Source: CAJBLF01 sp964545415 (lineage in GTDB: Bacteria; Patescibacteriota; Gracilibacteria; Absconditabacterales; Absconditicoccaceae). Taken from it: 15,037 nt of DNA. A model generated the notes under the pieces. It was not told where the DNA came from. It saw only the letters and a program-made list of their open reading frames with translations, and did no database searches. Shown here piece after piece: positions 14,409-15,037 of the stretch (positions are counted from its first letter, which is position 1; each line of letters starts with the position of its first letter). Where the stretch lies: NCBI GenBank assembly GCA_964545415.1, contig CAZJFP010000024.1:1-15037 (forward strand), in the 5' to 3' direction. A program made the position numbers and the translations under genes.

Positions 14409-14684
14409 TTACATTCCAAACGATTTTCGCATCATCGCTATCTTTTCGAAGAGTTCTCCTACACCAAGGCTCGCTCGGAGGATGACGATGGCTGTGATGA
14501 TCTTCATCTTGTTGGACAAGAAAAAATCCAGATATCTTTTGTAGAGCTGTTCTGTCGGCGGGATGTAGAGGAGAGCGAGTAGCAGCAAAAATATGCCGAA
14601 ACCCGGATCATTCCCTCGGAAGATGTTTACGAGTGCGATGAGGAGGGTGAGGCTACCAAATGCTCGGTTCAGGGTCTTGGTCAT
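14409..14684 (-). CDS. Small multi-pass membrane protein, 91 aa
   Basis: It starts MTKTLNRAFGSLTLLIALVN, followed by FGIFLLLLALLYIPP and MKIITAIVILRASLGVGELF. This gives about three short hydrophobic segments with a charged amphipathic stretch between the second and third (TEQLYKRYLDFFLSNK). I do not recognise the family. It is the first gene of the minus-strand row 14684-13774 and would be transcribed from the structured upstream region. ATG 14684 directly follows an AT-rich microrepeat and there is no Shine-Dalgarno sequence. Confidence 0.68.
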   Translation of the reverse strand: MTKTLNRAFGSLTLLIALVNIFRGNDPGFGIFLLLLALLYIPPTEQLYKRYLDFFLSNKMKIITAIVILRASLGVGELFEKIAMMRKSFGM

Positions 14685-14688
14685 AAAA

Positions 14689-14704
14689 ATTGATAAATTG
14701 ATAA
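14689..14704. repeat. 8-bp tandem microrepeat
   Basis: ATTGATAA occurs twice in direct succession, followed by related GATAAAA units to about 14730. It lies just upstream of the 91-aa gene and is the same class as the other spacer microrepeats. Confidence 0.65.
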
Positions 14705-14730
14705 AAGCTTCGCGATAAAATGATAAAAAG

Positions 14731-14956
14731 AAATTCCTTGTGTGCCAGGCGCAGTGGAGCGAAGCGGAACGCGTTCGGGCCTAAACATGTCTTTGCTGGA
14801 GTGTAAGGTACCGTCCCGACTTGTCGGGATGTTATATAACGTTTCATCTATGTCTGACGCCACGACTTACCGTTGAAATCAATTAGGTCGTGGATGTTCA
14901 GACTAGATGTGTTGTCTGTTTGTATCCCTTACTTAATTACTTGGAGGGGATTTTTC
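14731..14956 (+). ncRNA. Candidate structured small RNA with its own terminator
   Basis: This stretch has no convincing gene on either strand but ordered structure. AAATTCCTT (14731-14739) can pair with AGGGGATTT (14945-14953) to close the whole region. Inside are TCCCGAC tt GTCGGGA (14814-14829) and a nested hairpin, GTCTG...CCACGAC / GTCGTGG...CAGAC (14852-14903). A plus-strand terminator-like hairpin, ATCCC / GGGAT followed by T5, ends it (14924-14956). It also contains the palindrome GAACGCGTTC near 14768. No known RNA class is recognised and no clear promoter is seen, so this is a candidate only. Confidence 0.4.
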
Positions 14957-14999
14957 TTAATTAAATTAAGATAAAAATAAGTTAAATCAATCAAAAATA

Positions 15000-15037
15000 C
15001 TATTTTTTACTATTTAGCCATTCTTTTAGTTGTTTTA
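15000..15037 (-). CDS. C-terminal tail of a minus-strand gene (cut by the window edge)
   Basis: Read from the right edge, one minus frame gives KQLKEWLNSKK followed by TAG (15000-15002). The amphipathic, Lys-rich ending looks like a protein C-terminus. Only 11 residues are visible, so this is weakly supported and no family can be named. Confidence 0.3.
   Translation of the reverse strand, partial: KQLKEWLNSKK

Noticed and set aside
14653..14863. Two minus-strand ORFs of 60-64 aa upstream of the 91-aa gene
   Set aside because: They run through palindromes and microrepeats, lack domain features and overlap the 91-aa gene start; they look like chance frames.

Overview
The window comes from a bacterium that reads UGA as glycine (genetic code 25), as known in Absconditabacteria (SR1) and Gracilibacteria (BD1-5); it cannot be assigned to one of the two from this sequence alone. 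Eight long genes on both strands are cut by in-frame TGA under the standard code and become intact, recognisable proteins when TGA is Gly. Several of these TGAs fall on invariant glycines: the first Gly of a methyltransferase nucleotide loop, the last Gly of a VanW GGGxC motif, and the SKGAFNALLK segment of DnaX. All sixteen complete genes end in TAA (14) or TAG (2), never TGA. The DNA is AT-rich, genes are compact, and Shine-Dalgarno sequences are mostly absent.

Layout from left to right. The start of a minus-strand gene runs off the left edge (1-100). A repeat-rich spacer leads to prmC (192-1070) and a 159-aa unknown protein (1175-1654), closed by a bidirectional terminator. On the minus strand follow a secreted CDDGN-repeat/SLH protein (3427-2369) and a uracil-DNA-glycosylase-like protein (2353-1706). 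Next come dnaX (4879-3872) with a separate overlapping ORF resembling the tau/gamma C-terminal domain (3872-3582), and a DEAD-box RNA helicase with a DbpA-type domain and a repetitive basic tail (6921-5047). A 450-bp spacer with hairpins separates these from the plus-strand genes frr (7372-7920), yidC (8037-8843) and a membrane-anchored FAM173-like methyltransferase (8985-9536). A terminator and possible structured RNA follow, then a minus-strand cytoplasmic alpha/beta hydrolase (10808-9768). Two paralogous VanW-family proteins (10984-12063 and 12409-13641) lie in tandem around a palindrome-rich 200-bp element. The right end has three small minus-strand genes (14684-13774), two of them membrane proteins, a gene-free structured stretch that may be a small RNA (14731-14956), and the tail of another minus-strand gene.

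Functionally the window mixes translation and replication housekeeping (PrmC for release-factor methylation, RRF for ribosome recycling, DnaX clamp loader, RNA helicase, YidC insertase) with envelope proteins (SLH protein, two VanW proteins, small membrane proteins). No transposase, CRISPR array, tRNA or rRNA was seen. The most interesting non-genic signals are the element at 12101-12292, where one arm can pair with two alternative partners; the candidate RNAs at 9620-9739 and 14731-14956; and repeated hairpin/microrepeat modules in the spacers, one of which has apparently entered the prmC reading frame.
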